This document shows, in pieces, positions 1 through 11,236 of a stretch of 64,000 nucleotides of DNA. How positions within the stretch are numbered: position 1 is the first letter of the stretch; each line of letters starts with the position of its first letter. The position numbers were made by a program, and so were the translations under genes. The notes under the pieces are model-generated. The model ran no database searches. It was given only the letters and a program-made list of their open reading frames with translations, and was not told where the DNA came from. Source of the stretch: Macquaria australasica (taxonomy: Eukaryota > Chordata > Actinopteri > Centrarchiformes > Percichthyidae). The stretch spans positions 248,001-312,000 of the forward strand of contig SEMN01000313.1 in NCBI GenBank assembly GCA_005408345.1. Reading direction: 5' to 3'.

Positions 1-1243
1 ATTTGCAGGTCACCTGACACAGCGTGGCCTAGCCTTTTCACCCTCACACAGAACATCCATCAAAAAAGAACAAAAAGGGCATTATATATCATAAAATTAC
101 TCTGTCCGATCCTTGTCAATATACAGTATCTTACTTCAACATATTACTACAGATGGAGCACAGCGTTAGTTCAGGCAGAGCTCTTTAGGTTGTGCTTGCG
201 TTAGTCGATTGGCATCATTCATGTTTCACAATCACTGGCTCATTCATCAGCAGTGTGGCTACCAGCTGACGAGTCATGTCAAATCATATTAATGCCGATG
301 ACACTATCACTCTGCTGATACACCTCTACCATTGCCGTTTGCTGCCGCAGCTCCCTCCACCATCCCATCATCTCGACATGTGCTGAACTCTTGCCATTAC
401 TGATTTAACTAAGATTTCATGTCAGTGTATGTTATTTATTGGGGGCGATTTGTTCTCTCAGCAGAATCCTTGTTTCTGCTCAGATTCTTTAAGAACTACT
501 TAAGCTTTTTCTGTCAAATGTAAGTGTATAACCATTTAGTATAAAGAAAACTGTTTATTTGATGTATAAGGGTCTTCCCTAACAGTTGTTTAAATCCTTG
601 TGGCCATCTGAAGAATGAGCCATCTCCGTGTTCCATCTGCAGCCTCTAATTGATGGGTGTGCTGGATGTTTTCAAATTGCTGGCCAATTATGGATGCCTA
701 ATTCAATGTGGAAACTCAAAATAAATCTTGTGAATCCAGCACAAGGCTCTGACAAACAAGTACAAAAACACCAGTGGTTTTCCCTGCACCAAACCTGTAG
801 ACTTCAACAGTTTATATAGTGCAGATCACCAGGAGTGTGGGAGCTGAACTGAACGCTGTCAGGACAGCCCGTTCCCATCAATCCTCTGTATCTTAGTACA
901 GGAAGGCCACAATGCTGGTTGCTAAAACTTCATAAACTGAACAGGTTTACCCAAAGTATGGTGTGACGGAGCATATAAATATATAAAATATTTGAAACTA
1001 GGAAGGGGGGTGACATTTTTAGGGGGTAAAAAGCAAAACTATTACAAGCCCACCAGGCCAGGCCTATTTGCACAACCAGCAGACACACAGCAATATTAGA
1101 ATAGGCTTAGCATTTATATTTGAGGCACTGCTTGGGATTCCACCTTGGAAACATAAGATCAGTTTCCACTTACTGGCAGCCTGTCTGGTGTCTCCTCTCT
1201 GTTTTGGAATTGTCAGCACATTGTGGCGGTGATGGCTCTAATT
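1..1243. other. Noncoding stretch, nothing recognised
   Basis: AT-rich sequence without a coding frame that I can defend. The only open frame above 60 codons (628-819, plus) has no recognisable domain and no splice context. No tandem repeat or inverted repeat of note was seen. It ends at the 3' tail of the LINE that begins at 1244. Confidence 0.6.
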
Positions 1244-1310
1244 TTCAATTCAATTCAATTCAGTTTTATTTATATAGCGCCATATCATAAAGTTATCTCA
1301 GGGCACTTTT
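1244..1310 (-). repeat. LINE 3' terminus with pentamer tail
   Basis: On the plus strand CAATT is repeated about three times at 1246-1262. It is followed by TTTTATTTATATAGCGCC, a word I recognise from memory as the end of a very common fish repeat. On the minus strand this is an element finishing in GGCGCTATATAAATAAA and then ATTGA units. LINEs of the L2/CR1 group end in short tandem repeats instead of poly(A), so the tail fits the minus-strand orientation given by the protein remnants. Confidence 0.75.
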
Positions 1311-1752
1311 TCGAATAGAGCAAGTCTAGACCGACTCTTTATATTTACAGAGACCCAACAGTTCCCACCATGAGCAAGCACTATGCAACAGTGGCAAGGA
1401 AAAACTCCCTTTTAACAGGTAGAAACCTCGAGCTGAACCAGGCTCAAGGTGGGCGGTCATCTGCCTCGACCGGTTGGGTTGAAGGGGGAAGGGGGGAGCG
1501 GGAGAGAGAGAGCAGGAGGAAAGAGAACATACAGCAGCACAATACAGTTCCACATAGGGATGTAAGGCAATAGATATGGTAATGGCATTGATGTTAACAC
1601 CAACAGAAACAACACTAAGAGCAACATTATAATAACAATACTAATAACAAGAGCAACAACAGCAATAGCAGCAGCGGGCAGCAGGTGGCCGCAACCACAG
1701 ATCCAGACTCAACAGCTCCGGAGGCAGAAATACCTGCAGAAAGCAACAGAAG

Positions 1753-1754
<2 letters not shown>

Positions 1755-1790
<36 letters not shown>
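1755..1790. repeat. (GA)n microsatellite inside the LINE 3' region
   Basis: Nearly pure AG dinucleotide run of about 17 units within the 3' untranslated part of the LINE. It lies in a purine-biased stretch that extends on both sides. It creates the artificial Leu/Ser-rich frame on the minus strand at 1627-1833. Confidence 0.95.
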
Positions 1791-1796
<6 letters not shown>

Positions 1797-1950
1797 AGCA
1801 CACAACTACGGGAAGAAGCTGAATTAATAACAAGCATTGATGGGATATGAGGGCGTACAGATGGAGAGGAAGAGGAGGAGAAAGGAGCTCAGTGCATCAT
1901 AGGAAGTCCCCCGGCAGTCTAGGCCTATAGCAGCATAACTAAGGGGTGGC

Positions 1951-2275
1951 TCAGGGGTCACCTGAGTCAGCCCTACTATAAGCTTTGTCAAAGAGGAAAG
2001 TCTTAAGCCTACTCTTAAATGTGAGGAGGTTGTCCGCCTGCCGTACACAAACTGGGATCTGTTTCCACAGGAGAGGAGCTTGATAGCTGAAGGCTCTGGC
2101 TCCCATTCTACTTTTAGATACTCTAGGAACCACAAGGAACCCTGCATTCTGGGAGCGCAGTGCTCTAGTGGGGTAATAGGGTACTATGAGCTCTTTAAGA
2201 TATGATGGTGCATGACTATTTAGGGCTTTGAAGGTGAGGAGAAGGATTTTAAATTCTATTCTGGATTTTACAGGA
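1951..2275 (-). pseudogene. LINE ORF2 C-terminal remnant
   Basis: Minus-strand translation from about 2275 down to 1951 gives KSRIEFKILLLTFKALN, then SYLKELIVPYYPTRALRSQN, then AFSYQAPLLWKQIPVCVR, ending in TFKSRLKTFLFDKAYS. This is the post-polymerase end of LINE ORF2 as I know it from fish L2-like elements. The frame is open through this part. Upstream it abuts an internal deletion near 2270, where the frame jumps directly from the thumb region (HLRNIAKI) to this segment and picks up stop codons. No function is expected. Confidence 0.85.
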
Positions 2276-2516
2276 TTTTTGCAATGTTACGTAAGTGAAT
2301 AAAGGCAGTTCTTGAAGTTTGTTTTATGTGGGAGTTAAAGGACATATCCTGATCAAAGATAACTCCAAGATTCCTTACGGTTTCGCTGGAGGCCAGGGCA
2401 ATGCCATCGAAGGTGTTCGGGGCCAAGTACAATAACTTCGGTTTTGTCTGAGTTTAACATCAGAAAATTGCAGGTCATCCAGGATTTTATGTCCTTAAGG
2501 CATGCTTGAAGTTTAG

Positions 2517-3261
2517 CTAATTGATTGTTTCATCTGGCTTGATCGATAAATATAATTGGGCATCATCTGCATAACAATGAAAATTTATGGAGTGATTCCT
2601 AATAATATTGCCTAAAGGAAGCATATATAAGGTAAATAGAATTGGTCCAAGCACAGAACCTTGTGGAACACCGTGACTAACTTTGGCGTGCATAGAGGAT
2701 TCATCATTAACGTGTACAAACTGATATCGATCTGATAAATAGGATTTAAACAAGCTTAGTGCAGTACCTTTAATGCCAATTAAATGTTCTAGTCTCTGTA
2801 ATAGAATGTGATGGTCAATGGTATCGAATGCAGCACTAAGATCTAGTAAGACAAGTACAGAGACAAGCCCTTTGTCGGATGCAATTAGAAGGTCATTTGT
2901 AACTTTCACCAGTGCTGTCTGTGCTATGATGCACTCTAAATCCTGACTGAAAATCCTCAAACAGCTTGTTGTTGTGTAGAAAGTCACACAACTGATTGGC
3001 GACTGCTTTCTCAAGGATCTTAGAGAGAAAAGGAGGATTAGATATAGGTCCATAATTTGACAAAATCCCTGGATCAAGAGTGGGCTTTTTAAGAAGAGGC
3101 TTAATTACAGCTACTTTAAAGGACTGTGTCACATACCCTTTTAATAAGGACAGATTGATCATATCTAGTAAATAAGTGCTAACTAAGGGTAAAATTTCTT
3201 TAAGCAGCCTAGTTGGGACGGGGTCTAAGAGACACGTTGATGGCTTAGATGAGGAAATCAT
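2517..3261 (-). pseudogene. LINE reverse transcriptase remnant (frameshifted)
   Basis: Two overlapping minus-strand frames together make the finger-palm part of a reverse transcriptase. The frame 3261-2893 carries LLDPVPTRLLKE, FKVAVIKPLLKKP, LSKILEKAVANQLCDF and FQSGFR. The frame 3077-2517 carries VLLDLSAAFDTIDHHILL, GVPQGSVLGPILFTLYM and CYADDAQLYLS. The catalytic YADD lies at plus-strand 2562-2573. The protein switches frame near 2925, just after the HHST box, so a small indel broke the ORF. Further breaks follow 2517. In life this domain would copy element RNA into DNA at the nicked target; this copy cannot. Confidence 0.92.
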
Positions 3262-3471
3262 GGAAGTAAATTGATTAAGGTTGATGGGAGAAAAGCAGTC
3301 TAAATGTAGAGGTTTTACAGTTGTTTCTAAGGTTCCTGTGTTTGAAGATAAGTCAGTACCAACTGAGGGCAGGAGGTGCTGAATTTTGTCTCTAATAGTT
3401 TATAGAATAGAATTTTATCATTAAAGAAGCTCATAAAGTCATTACTACTGAGGTCTATAGGAATACATGGC

Positions 3472-4282
3472 TCAACAGAGCTGTGACTCTGTCAGCCTGG
3501 CTACAGTGCTGAACAGAAACCTATACCATGGAGCTAACCTCCTCTGTTTTATTATCTTCTTTTTTAGAGGGGCGATAGAGTCGAGTGTTATTCGTAGTGA
3601 GCCTGCTGCACTATCAACAAGATGATCAATTTGGGAGGGACTAAAGGTAGCGTAGGAGTCATCTGTTACATTGAGACATGGAACTGAATTAAATGCCGAT
3701 GGAATCACTTCCTTAAATTTAGCTACAGCACTATCAGATAGACATCTAGTGTAGGAATGTTTGCCCAATGGCGTGCAGTCCAGCAATAGGAATTCAAAAG
3801 TTAATAAAAAATGGTCTGATAAAAAAGAATTCTGTGGAAAGACTATTAGATGTTCAATTTCAATGCCATAAACAAGAACAAGGTCGAGGGTGTGGTTAAA
3901 ACAGTGAGTGGGTTTATGTACACTCTGACAGAAGCCAATCGAATCTAATAATGAGATAAACGCAGCACTAAGGCTATCATTTTCTACATCCACATGAATA
4001 TTAAAATCACCTACAATAATTATTTTATCTGTTTTAAGGACTAAACCTGATAAGAACTCTGAGAATTCAGATAAAAATTCAGAGTACGGTCCAGGAGCTC
4101 GGTACACTATAACAAATAAAGGGGGTGAGCTGATTTGATTGGCCCTGATTGATGCCAGCCCCTAACACACCCACAGACAAGTCAACCTCTTCTAAAGTAA
4201 GGTGCCCCAATGGCAGATCTGGTTGCATTATTAACAAAAAGCTGCCCGAGTCTGCACCTTGACTCGCAAAAAAAGGGCCCAA
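3472..4282 (-). pseudogene. LINE APE-type endonuclease remnant
   Basis: The minus-strand frame 4107-3472 contains YRAPGPYSEFLSEFSEFL, IIIVGDFNIHVD, the central LDSIGFCQSVHKPTHCFNHT region with LDLVLVYG, and SDHFLLTFEF. These are the second half of an AP-endonuclease-like fold (GDFN and SDH boxes). A second frame, 4282-4079, continues upstream, so there is a frameshift near 4090. The N-terminal catalytic half is largely missing. A linker in broken frame joins it to the reverse transcriptase at 3261. Confidence 0.85.
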
Positions 4283-4569
4283 ACCTGTTTAATAAGATCA
4301 CTCCTTCCAGCCATTGAATCATGACTGCCTTCTCTTGGGTGCTAATGAAATTGGTAGCCATTTAGAGGCCAGTTTATGTGATCAGCCATTTCTGTAGTCT
4401 ACTTCCCAGGCTGCAAACAGATAAAGAAAGGGCTTGTCTTTTATTTAGCACTCCTCCTTCAACTCATTCTGCCAATCTTTCTCTTCCTCAAATCTCTTTT
4501 CCCTTCAAAAGCTTAGTGGCTTTGGCTGCAGCCACAGCTCTTTGTGATCGTATCACGTAAAAGGAGGAG

Positions 4570-5130
4570 AGATTTTCATCTTCTAGTTTTCACAGGTCTC
4601 AGGTATAACAAGATAGGAAGTGAAGGAGGGAGGTATAGAGGGCCAGAGACAGACAGGTAGTGACAGAAAAAAGGGAAAGGCAAATGAGATGTGGATTCTG
4701 AGAGGAGTCGAATGGGATGAAGTGGAAAAAGAAGATGAGGATGTGTCCAAAATTGACTTGGTGTGTGGGCTACAGTTACTTGAGGAATGCAATTAGCATG
4801 TGGTGTGGTGTATGTGAACAAGGTTATGGAAGAGAGAAAAGAAGACAAAAGCGAGTGAGGGAGATAAATGGAAAATCCCTGCAGGCATGTAAAGCCACCA
4901 GGGAGCATTGCCTGGAGAAGAGAGGATAAAAACAGAAGGTGATTGACATTCACTTTAATCCACAACTCACCACATGTCATCCAATTTTTACACCTGAAAC
5001 ACAAAAAAGAGCTATAGAGTACCAGGCAGACAATGAAAGTGGACAGCAGGGAGCAGAGAAAGAAAAAGGCAAAGAAAGAGAGAGGGAGAATAACAGAGAC
5101 TTAATTCCTCAGACTGAATGACATACAGAG
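4570..5130. repeat. Purine-biased (A/G-rich) tract
   Basis: The plus strand is strongly enriched in A and G over about 560 bp, most densely near 4620-4740 and 5040-5105. It is built from degenerate GAGA and GAAA words instead of a clean tandem unit. The open frames on both strands here (for example 4576-5004 minus, rich in Ser, Leu and Pro) are products of this bias. Confidence 0.6.
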
Positions 5131-5284
5131 AGAATTTGCAGGAGCTATAGAGAAACTTGAGACTATTTGGGATTGAAGCAGTGCACAGGAGATGAGAGAT
5201 GTATGAAAAATAGCATGAACTGAGGAAAAACAGGAGGTGGGAAATACGTCACAGAGGAGCAGGATGCACAAAAAAAGAACAGCA

Positions 5285-5430
5285 AACTAGTAGTTACAGT
5301 GCCGCTAAAGGCCAGCGCAGCCCATTGTGAACAGCAATTATCCGCTGCTAATGATGCTAACGCTATCTGAGCAAGTCCATTGTGTTTAATTTAAGACATC
5401 AGAGAGGAAATAGGAGGCATCGTGCTGATG
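5285..5430. promoter_or_regulatory. Candidate conserved noncoding block
   Basis: The block has balanced composition, no simple repeats, and dense homeodomain-type words (CAATTATCC, GCTAATGATGC, TTTAATTTAAG). It sits between a purine tract and AT-rich filler. It looks like a developmental enhancer fragment. This is inference from texture only, with no alignment behind it. Confidence 0.22.
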
Positions 5431-7669
5431 CTGTAGATAAACCACCAAGGCAAACAAAGGAGTGGGACTAAAGCACATGAATGGTTCATCGTAAATAGTG
5501 GAAGAGCAATATTCCGGTTAAAATTGAGGGTTTATGCAACTCAACCGTCACAGATTTACATCAGTGATTGATAGCATATGTGCTGCAAACTGCAGTTCTC
5601 CAGGGTTCTGAGTTCACTTAATGTTTAGCCAAACAACATGCTCATAAAAACCATACAAGCAGTCGACTTCATGCTATAGTAAACAGGGCACTACCACTAA
5701 TGGTAGCCTAGTTTTGCTCATTAGTGTTTTACCTTAACTTTTACCTATACAGTTCCACGTATGGCTTCACCATCTATTTTTCATACCATATGATGTTCTC
5801 TCTCCAATGCTCTTTGCTTTTATAGTCAGAAAAACTCTTTATTTAACAGCTGTAAGAAGTGGTTACCTGTAAACTTACCCAGACTCTTTGTTGAGGGAGA
5901 AAAAGGCCAAAGGTAAACGCAGTGTATATAAGTAAGATTTTGATTTCTTTTTTTTCTTTCTTATGAAAGCTGTGAGTCACTTCCGACGTAGGTGAGAACC
6001 AACCTTGAATGATTCTTGCATTTCTCCCGGCTGAATGGGCTGGGTTCAGTTTACAATGCAAACACCTGCTCGCTCTGTGTCTTACTGCTTCAGTTGTGAC
6101 CCTTGTTGCAGAAGCTTTCTCTCTAATTAAAAAGAGGACAGAAGCTGCCAAGCAACGGTGGTGAAACTGCAGAACACTGAGCTTTCCAAGCACACACACA
6201 CGTATACAAACTCACACAAGACGTGCAACAGATTGCACATTGATAACCTCAAACACATCTGTTTCCAGGAGATGTTGTTCCTGACAAATGACTTCATCCA
6301 ACCTGTCTGCATACCCTATATGCACTCTATCCCCTATGGAGAAGACTGATAAGATTTGAATTCCATCACTGCTTCCTCCTTGCCTCAGGCAGTGAAGCCA
6401 TAGTGAATTTTGTGCCGTTTTATCTCGTTGGCAAGCTAGCTGTATCTGCAACCTGTACGAAACAAGCTAGACATGTACTGTACAGTAGCTATAGACTAAA
6501 GATATGCAAAGGGGATGGTTCAACTAAGACACTTCAAAGCTACACCATATTGCACTCATATCAATTCAATTATTAATTCAAAAATGCACACGTCTCCTCA
6601 CTTAATGGCCAATCAATGTCTCTAAAGATTCATTTAGTTCTGGCGCTTTTGATCATTTCACATGACCTTCATCAGCAGATGGAGTTTGCTCAGTTTCTGT
6701 TTTCTTCCTGAACACTTCTCCAATCTCTATATTAGCTTAAAAGTCATAGCACATCATGTGATATGATAAAAAGCTGCGGAACAACTACTCAGTGTAACAG
6801 TGAGGTAGGATAGTTTTTCAGCTGCTTTTTTTCCAAGGTCAATAATGAACTTTAAACCTTGACAACATGCGTTTCATAGAGTAGGTATATTACTCTGCCC
6901 CCAGAAAATCAAGGTCCATAATATTGGTCGACTTAAGTTTATCACAGACATATGGTATGAGTGTCAGCTGATAACTAAAGAGAAATTGCAGTATAGATAC
7001 AGTAAGTTTGAGGTTATATAGAAACAAGTGTTCCACAGTTCGTCCACCAGAGAGCGCTGATTAAGTTAATTTTTTTTTTGCATATGTTGGTCACAATTCT
7101 TCAATAACCAAATTTAAAAGGATCCTTATCAAAAATACTTGAATTTTCCCCCAAATCAATAACATCCAGTATTGGTTGAGTTGTACTGGGTATATTATTT
7201 TGATTAAGTATTGCAATACAATGTTGGCTGTATAACATTCAATAAAGTAATGTACCATTTAAAAAATCTCATACAGCCTTTGTTTTTTTCTGACTGCAGT
7301 ATCAAACTTACACACTTGGCCGTTGTGAAGCTTATGCTGCAAGATAGTTATGTAACATACAGTATTTCAAGGTCAGTTTGACTCGAGTCAGGCTGGTGTG
7401 AAAAAGGGCAGTTTAGAGACAGATTCAATAGCTTTATTTATATTGATAGAGTTGAAAAGCATTAACACAAGTGACGCCACAAACATATCAGACAACATCT
7501 AAAGCATAATTTAAGGGAAAAAGTGTCCCAAGACTGTAGCAGCTGGCGAGTCTGAAGATACGGATGATTATGATAATGCATTGAGCACCCATCAGTGAGG
7601 GGAATTACTGACATCTGATTAAAGACTGGCCTGGATTCGGGCTGAATTATTTAGACGAACATAGTGACG

Positions 7670-7740
7670 GAGGGAGAGAGCAAGAGACAGGGACACAGAG
7701 AAAGAGAGAGGGAGAGAAAGTGAGTGAGAGAGCAAGAAAT
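7670..7740. repeat. AG-rich degenerate microsatellite
   Basis: Interrupted GAGAGA/AGAGGG run on the plus strand. The Ser/Leu-rich minus-strand frame at 7651-7836 is its translation and is not a gene. Confidence 0.8.
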
Positions 7741-8739
7741 GGGGAAAGATAGTTCAGCCACACCAAGGGACAATAACCACATAACTACCCCACATTCATG
7801 TGTGGGGGTGTATGGTAATTCGCACATGTTAACCAATTCGTTATCCTATTCATTCCCAGCTTGTTAAACTAAGCAAGCACAATTCCTGGACACTGATGTT
7901 CCCGAATCAAACAAACAAATGGTCTCACTTCCTCAATATCGGCCTGTCGTGTCAACAGTGCCGATGGCTAAGAGATTAAAGGACCCTCCAGACAGCCATT
8001 TTTCCACACTGACTATTTTGGGGGACAAACTAATCCCTATAAATCTTATCAAGGCTATGTGAGAAACTCAACCATATGTGGAGGAGATTAGTGTGGAGTT
8101 TTGGCCTTTTCTCGATTTTCTCACTTCAGATAACAGGGGTGTTGGACACACACATGCCCGCGCGCACACAAACACACAATCAATTTCCACATTTACCATT
8201 GTTTTCTTTGAGACTTTGAAGGATGATGATAAAATCCTTATCAACCCTAAGCATTTGAACTGGGCCTTTTGAGACCGGAACACATTCCCATGCACACAAA
8301 CACGCTCACACATTTACTGACACTTACACACTGCGCTACTTAGCTTAGCTCCTCATCTAGCCCGCTTCCCATGCGCAAGGTTGGCGTGGTTTGGTTGCTC
8401 TGCTTTCTCAATTGTGTCATCCCTCATTACCTCCAAATGCCAATAAAAAATAAAATAATCCAATCTACCGATGTCCTTTTGAAGTTTAGAAATGTAAAAC
8501 TGAGCCTTGATACAAAGAGACAAAAGACAAGCAAAAGAATGAAAAGTGAGGGAAAAGCACAAGAAAGTCAGACAAGTGGAGAGAAAGAAAGAGGACGCTG
8601 GGGGAGAGATGTATAGACTGAGCAATGGACGGTTTGAAAATGAGACAAAAAGGAGGGAGCCGAGAAGTAGATTATGGGTGTTCTGATTTGATTTCAATGG
8701 TAGATATAATGATGGTTAGTTTTCTATTCATCTTCCTGG

Positions 8740-8930
8740 CTCAGTGGGAGCACAGTAGGCAAATCGGGTTTTAGGATCTGGCCAGTGGGCAATGAGGAGG
8801 GCTATTAAAGGATCATTACCATCTCCTGCCATTACGGAGCTGTTGCTCCGGAGGAATTACCTCAGTAATGAGACCAACCTGAAACTGAGTGCTTGAGGCA
8901 AGCCTGACGCACATTACATGGGAACACTGT
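8740..8930. promoter_or_regulatory. Candidate conserved noncoding block with palindromes
   Basis: Complex, repeat-free sequence carrying two short inverted repeats: CGGAGC-TGTT-GCTCCG at 8835-8850 and ATTAC-CTCA-GTAAT at 8856-8869. ATTA cores and a CCATTA word are nearby. It is bounded on the right by interrupted CA repeats. An enhancer is the likeliest reading; conservation has not been tested. Confidence 0.28.
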
Positions 8931-9573
8931 GACACACACACCCCCCCACACACACACATATTCGGAGGCACCCACAGTTTGGATTGATAGTGCTTGCTGT
9001 TAGTTTCCCACCTATTCATGACTGCACATCAGTTTGAGCACATGTGCACGCACATAGACACCTACATTTATGATATAGCACACCAACTCATACTGGGGAA
9101 GATGTGTAGGAGTCCAATTAATCCTTTTGACAGTAACTTGTTTGTCTGCTTGGCATTACCGGGATGCCACTTGTTTTTGTTCAGTTCATTGCCCCCTCTT
9201 ACTGCTGGTGTGTGTGTCCAAGCATTTGTTCTCTTTCACACGTTGAAATGCTCTCTGACACCGTGACTCCCGTGTGCACTCTGGAGCTGGTGAGCTATGA
9301 GCAGTCATTAACCTGAAATGCTATCTTAGAGACACATACACTCTCTGACAGCAGCAAAACCTTTTTTTCTCTCTCTCTTTTGTTCCATTGTGTAATGGAA
9401 GGTGAGGGGGAAACAATTCAAGTAGTAGACATCATGCTATCTCAGGAAGAAAAAACTTGCAGTGTATTCATTTTGACTTAAGGGTTTTATTTCGATGTTA
9501 AAAGAGAAGTTTGTGACAATCTTTTAAATTAAAATAAACGAAAATGGTTGCACACTTATTTAAGTTCTTATCC

Positions 9574-10123
9574 TAAAGTGACATTCCAACCAAAATCCAA
9601 AGTCTTTTGTGTATAAAAATAACCAGCCCCTTCAGGTCTGGAAGGTGCTCGTTATTGTAAATAATAGCAGCAATGTTGGTTATAATGGATTCCAATGACG
9701 TCAAGTTTTTACAGCAGGAAAATAAAGAAACCACCCAAATCATCCTTACGGCATAATACAGTCCCTCGCTGTCCATCTGTAAGCTCAGTATGTTCTAACC
9801 AATCATTGTCCAGTGGACCTTCAGGGCTAAAAAAAAAACTAAAAAAAAACAAAGGACCAATACCATGATTTCAAAAGGAATGAATTTAAGTATATGTTGG
9901 TAAAAATATGAGTGTTTGGGGCATACTAAACAAATAGATTGACAGCAGAGAAGATGTACTTTATTTCTGCTGTTAAGACAATCACCACTGGAATCCATTA
10001 CATTTTTGCCACAGCTGCTTTATGTAAGACAAAAGTACAAACTTTTTACAGCATCTTTTCAAGCCTAGAGGGTGAGTTGTGTTTGATGTTTTAAAGACAA
10101 ACTCTGGATGGAGTATCACTTTA
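9574..10123. mobile_element. Non-autonomous TIR element, about 550 bp
   Basis: The left end TAAAGTGACATTCCAACC and the reverse complement of the right end TAAAGTGATACTCCATCC agree at 15 of 18 positions. A second, internal pair of arms also matches: 9681-9727 against the complement of 9959-10002, both carrying TGGATTCCA and a TTTATTT-CTGCTG core. The middle contains A-rich runs and no transposase frame. The structure is that of a MITE or foldback element. I could not define a target-site duplication, so the superfamily is open. Confidence 0.72.
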
Positions 10124-11236
10124 ATCACACGATTGTCACTGTTCCCCAATCATGCCGGTATATAAGAAATTAATAATAAGTTGCTGATATAGGAGGAAGT
10201 TGAAAAGTCTCTTAACTTTAACTTTAGAGGCACTGGGTTTGATATGCAAGCAGTTCCGCAAGTCCAAATAGTGTGTTTGTAACCATAAAGATAGCTGCTG
10301 GAACCTGAGCTCCTGTAACGATCAACTTAACATATACAGGATTGTGCACACACACACATACACACACACTAATACTCACAGTACCTTTCCAAGGGCAGAG
10401 CCCATTCCAGCTTTACGATGGACCTAAAGACACGCTGTGGGCAGTGAGGGCTTTGGCCAAAAAGACTTTATAGCATCATAAACACAGTTATACCCCATCT
10501 CACCAACATAAATACGTGCTGGAGAGTTACCAAGAGGACAGCTTGAAGTCACGCCGGCTCTCAGAGGAGGGAGATGGCATTCCCATGAGGAAATCAAGAG
10601 AAAAGGCTTGATGGTGCTGTACTGATTTAAGGCTACAGCAATGAAATGACTCACAAAACGGTACCATTCCCATTAAAATGTTCATGTGTGTTTCAAATGA
10701 TGCCTGCCTTTTTAAGTTTTATCACTGATGAGATTTAAGTGTTAGATAATTAATGCTTATTATTTTTGCTTTGGCTTTCATTTTTTTTAAACTTCCATAT
10801 TCATTCCTGAGTGGCACTACATCTGCCCCTCACTGCCACAGTGTCACATATGCACTGAGTAATCTGAATATAATTTTACTGCCATATGACATACAAAAGG
10901 TCAAAACATGCAACAACCATGGATGAGTAGCGCCTGTGTGGACAAGCTGTGGTTTTCTTGTTCACTTAGTGAAGCCCAATACTGCTGTTCTGATTAAAGA
11001 GCCTCCTTGTGATAACAGGGTGTTGAGTAGAAGTGAGAGAGTGTCAGGTTAAGGACTGAGAGGTAAAGTAAAGGTCAGTGCGTTAGCCTCAGGGAGACAG
11101 CAGTCTGTGGTTGTAAAGAGTCAATCTGCATGTGAAAGAGTAGCAGTTTAAAAGGATATGAACCCAACAAAACCCTACCAGAATCACATGCAAGAGCATG
11201 AACACATGTCCACACAGTGTACTATTAGGATTTGGT
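10124..11236. other. Noncoding stretch, nothing recognised
   Basis: AT-rich sequence with a short interrupted CA repeat near 10349-10368. The minus-strand frame at 10424-10654 has no domain. I see nothing else. Confidence 0.55.

Larger units (their letters stand above)
1244..4290 (-). mobile_element. Degenerate L2-like non-LTR retrotransposon (LINE), 5'-truncated
   Basis: Read on the minus strand, the block runs endonuclease remnant (4282-3472), reverse transcriptase remnant (3261-2517), C-terminal remnant (about 2275-1951), a 3' UTR, and a tail of short ATTGA-type repeats at 1262-1244. The reverse transcriptase carries the YADD catalytic box and the VPQGSVLGP motif. The endonuclease part carries GDFNIHVD and SDHFLL. 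This order is that of an APE-type LINE. Block wording (LLDLSAAFDTIDH; C-terminal AFSYQAPLLW) matches my memory of the L2 lineage common in fish. CR1 or Rex-type elements are the alternatives. Several frameshifts, stops and one internal deletion mean it is not active. The 5' end of the element, including any ORF1, is absent; the left boundary near 4290 is approximate. Confidence 0.9.
4291..9573. other. Noncoding stretch with purine tracts and candidate regulatory blocks
   Basis: No coding exon could be supported. The stretch holds a purine-rich tract (4570-5130), an AG-rich tract (7670-7740), interrupted CA repeats near 8148-8186 and 8930-8960, and candidate conserved noncoding blocks near 5285-5430 and 8740-8930. 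The remainder is ordinary AT-rich sequence in which I see nothing. Confidence 0.55.

Noticed and set aside
4576..5004. 142-codon minus-strand frame
   Set aside because: Lies in the purine tract; Ser/Leu/Pro-rich, overlaps other open frames on both strands, no domain.
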